Of a stretch of 7,439 nucleotides of DNA, positions 6,598 through 7,439 are shown one piece after another. The DNA comes from Candidatus Nanopelagicales bacterium. GTDB lineage: Bacteria > Actinomycetota > Actinomycetes > S36-B12 > UBA5976. The stretch lies in the NCBI GenBank assembly GCA_023257525.1, contig JALRCB010000044.1, forward strand, positions 1 through 7,439, read 5' to 3'. Every line of letters begins with the position of its first letter. Position 1 is the first letter of the stretch. The translations under genes were made by a program, and so were the position numbers. The notes under the pieces are model-generated. The model made no database searches, was not told the DNA's origin, and saw nothing but the letters and a program-made list of their open reading frames with translations.

Positions 6598-6630
6598 TAG
6601 AGTTGAAGTAAGTCACTGTAGAGATGGAAG
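6598..6630 (+). promoter_or_regulatory. Candidate -10 and ribosome binding site of the VKOR gene
   Basis: TAGAGT (6598-6603) fits TANNNT and would start transcription near 6610. GGAAG at 6626-6630 lies 7 nt before the ATG at 6638 and is a good ribosome binding site. No -35 or terminator stands out in the 51-nt gap after the hydrolase gene, so both an own promoter and co-transcription are possible. Confidence 0.4.
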
Positions 6631-6637
6631 TCAGCTA

Positions 6638-7222
6638 ATGGAAAACCAAAAAGTCAGTTATAGACAAACTGCTTGGATCCTTGTTGTTGGCGGAATCATC
6701 GGCATTTTCGCTTCCATTGAACTGATTATTCAAAAAATCGCAGTACTTAGTAATCCAGACTTCGTACCTAACTGCGACATCAATCCTGTGCTTTCCTGCG
6801 GTTCGGTTATCAGCACCGAACAAGCATCACTCTTTGGATTTCCGAATCCAGTTTTAGGTGTAATTGGTTTCAGCATTGTCATTATGTTTGGCGCCCTGCT
6901 ATTTGCAGGCGTAGAACTGCCACGATCAATGTGGCTTGGACTAAATATTGGCGCGCTGGCTGGAATGGTTTTTGTCATCTGGTTAGTGAGCCAAAGCCTT
7001 TATGTAATTGGTGCGCTTTGCCCATGGTGCATGGTGGTTTGGGCTGTAACGATTCCAATCTTCTGGCAAGTAACAACAGACAATCTTTCTAGCGAACGTT
7101 TAAGTCTTGGGAAATCACTTTCTGAAGTAATTGTTGCCTTGAAGTGGATACTTGTTGCTGCGTCTTACTTAATCATCATGGCTTTGATTTTTGTTCGCTG
7201 GCAAGATTTCTGGCTTAAGTAG
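6638..7222 (+). CDS. Vitamin K epoxide reductase (VKOR) family disulfide-forming membrane protein
   Basis: This 194-residue integral membrane protein is the actinobacterial counterpart of DsbB. VKOR homologues pass electrons from a DsbA-like thiol oxidase to a quinone and so drive disulfide formation outside the membrane. Visible marks are the loop cysteine pair Cys46 and Cys54 (NCDINPVLSCG), the family motif FGFPNPVLGVIGF, and the active-site pair Cys128-Pro-Trp-Cys131 in a membrane helix. Five hydrophobic segments appear at about 10-31, 68-89, 96-118, 122-143 and 167-188. The protein ends shortly after the last helix, so it lacks the fused thioredoxin domain found in some bacterial VKORs and must work with a separate partner not present here. 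It follows the cysteine-rich exported hydrolase by 51 nt. ATG 6638 is supported by GGAAG 7 nt upstream. Confidence 0.93.
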   Translation: MENQKVSYRQTAWILVVGGIIGIFASIELIIQKIAVLSNPDFVPNCDINPVLSCGSVISTEQASLFGFPNPVLGVIGFSIVIMFGALLFAGVELPRSMWLGLNIGALAGMVFVIWLVSQSLYVIGALCPWCMVVWAVTIPIFWQVTTDNLSSERLSLGKSLSEVIVALKWILVAASYLIIMALIFVRWQDFWLK

Positions 7223-7245
7223 TACGTAACCTTTTCATTAAATCC

Positions 7246-7439
7246 ATGTCGAATCACTTAAAGCAACTAAGAACTGAATTTGAAAAGGTTGCTGACAAAG
7301 AAGTAGCTGAAGGCGCATCTGCCTATATGCGCAATCAATTTGAGTTCTTAGGCATAAAGACACCACTGCGTCATGAGCTGAGTAAAGAACTCATAAATCA
7401 AACTAAGAGTTTTTCTGAAAAAGAATTGATTACTTTTTG
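7246..7439 (+). CDS. DNA alkylation repair protein (AlkD-like), N-terminal part
   Basis: The frame runs from ATG 7246 to the window edge without a stop, giving 64 complete codons. The product starts MSNHLKQLRTEFEKVADKE, and then has YMRNQFEFLGIKTPLRHEL, which I recognise as the conserved entry motif of the HEAT-like-repeat DNA alkylation repair family (pattern 'Y.+.QF.FLGI..P.RR'). Members of this family, such as Bacillus AlkD, are glycosylases that remove alkylated bases such as 3-methyladenine and 7-methylguanine; others have lost activity. The catalytic residues lie beyond the window. The gene starts 23 nt after the VKOR stop. No ribosome binding site is visible before the ATG. TAACCT at 7227-7232 could be a -10 giving a very short leader, which would fit leaderless translation. 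Confidence 0.85.
   Translation, partial: MSNHLKQLRTEFEKVADKEVAEGASAYMRNQFEFLGIKTPLRHELSKELINQTKSFSEKELITF

Overview
The window looks like core chromosomal sequence of a low-to-moderate-GC actinobacterium. The evidence is a TopA without zinc fingers that carries GxYGPY repeats and a lysine-rich tail, a DNA polymerase III delta-prime with the actinobacterial 'GPPGSGRS' P-loop, the gene order H+-pyrophosphatase / topA / tmk / holB / secreted hydrolase, and two likely TTG starts. Codons end in A or T far more often than in Streptomyces or Mycobacterium. This fits freshwater planktonic actinobacteria of the acI/Nanopelagicales type, but that assignment is inference and no 16S or other marker is present.

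Layout, all genes on the + strand: (1) the last 61 codons of a membrane pyrophosphatase (hppA) end at 186 and are closed by a very good intrinsic terminator at 201-236. (2) A non-coding stretch of about 170 bp (237-406) holds a 9-bp direct repeat, a perfect 18-bp AT-centred palindrome with candidate -10 hexamers, and the topA ribosome binding site. (3) topA (407-3178), tmk (3189-3809) and holB (3806-4999) form a tight DNA-replication cluster with a 10-nt gap and then a 4-nt ATGA overlap. (4) A secreted, cysteine-rich TAP-type alpha/beta hydrolase (5057-6586) is followed by a VKOR-family disulfide-forming membrane enzyme (6638-7222). (5) The window ends inside a DNA alkylation repair (AlkD-like) gene that starts at 7246.

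The genes fall into two functional groups. TopA relaxes negative supercoils, Tmk makes dTDP for DNA synthesis, and HolB is part of the clamp loader. The exported hydrolase has ten cysteines and sits next to VKOR, the enzyme class that recharges extracytoplasmic thiol oxidases, which suggests a folding link. I see no mobile element, CRISPR array, tRNA, rRNA, phage gene or clearly new system. The most unusual things are DNA-level signals: the palindrome at the topA promoter, two abutting perfect palindromes inside holB, and a recurring TAGAGT hexamer upstream of topA, tmk and the VKOR gene.
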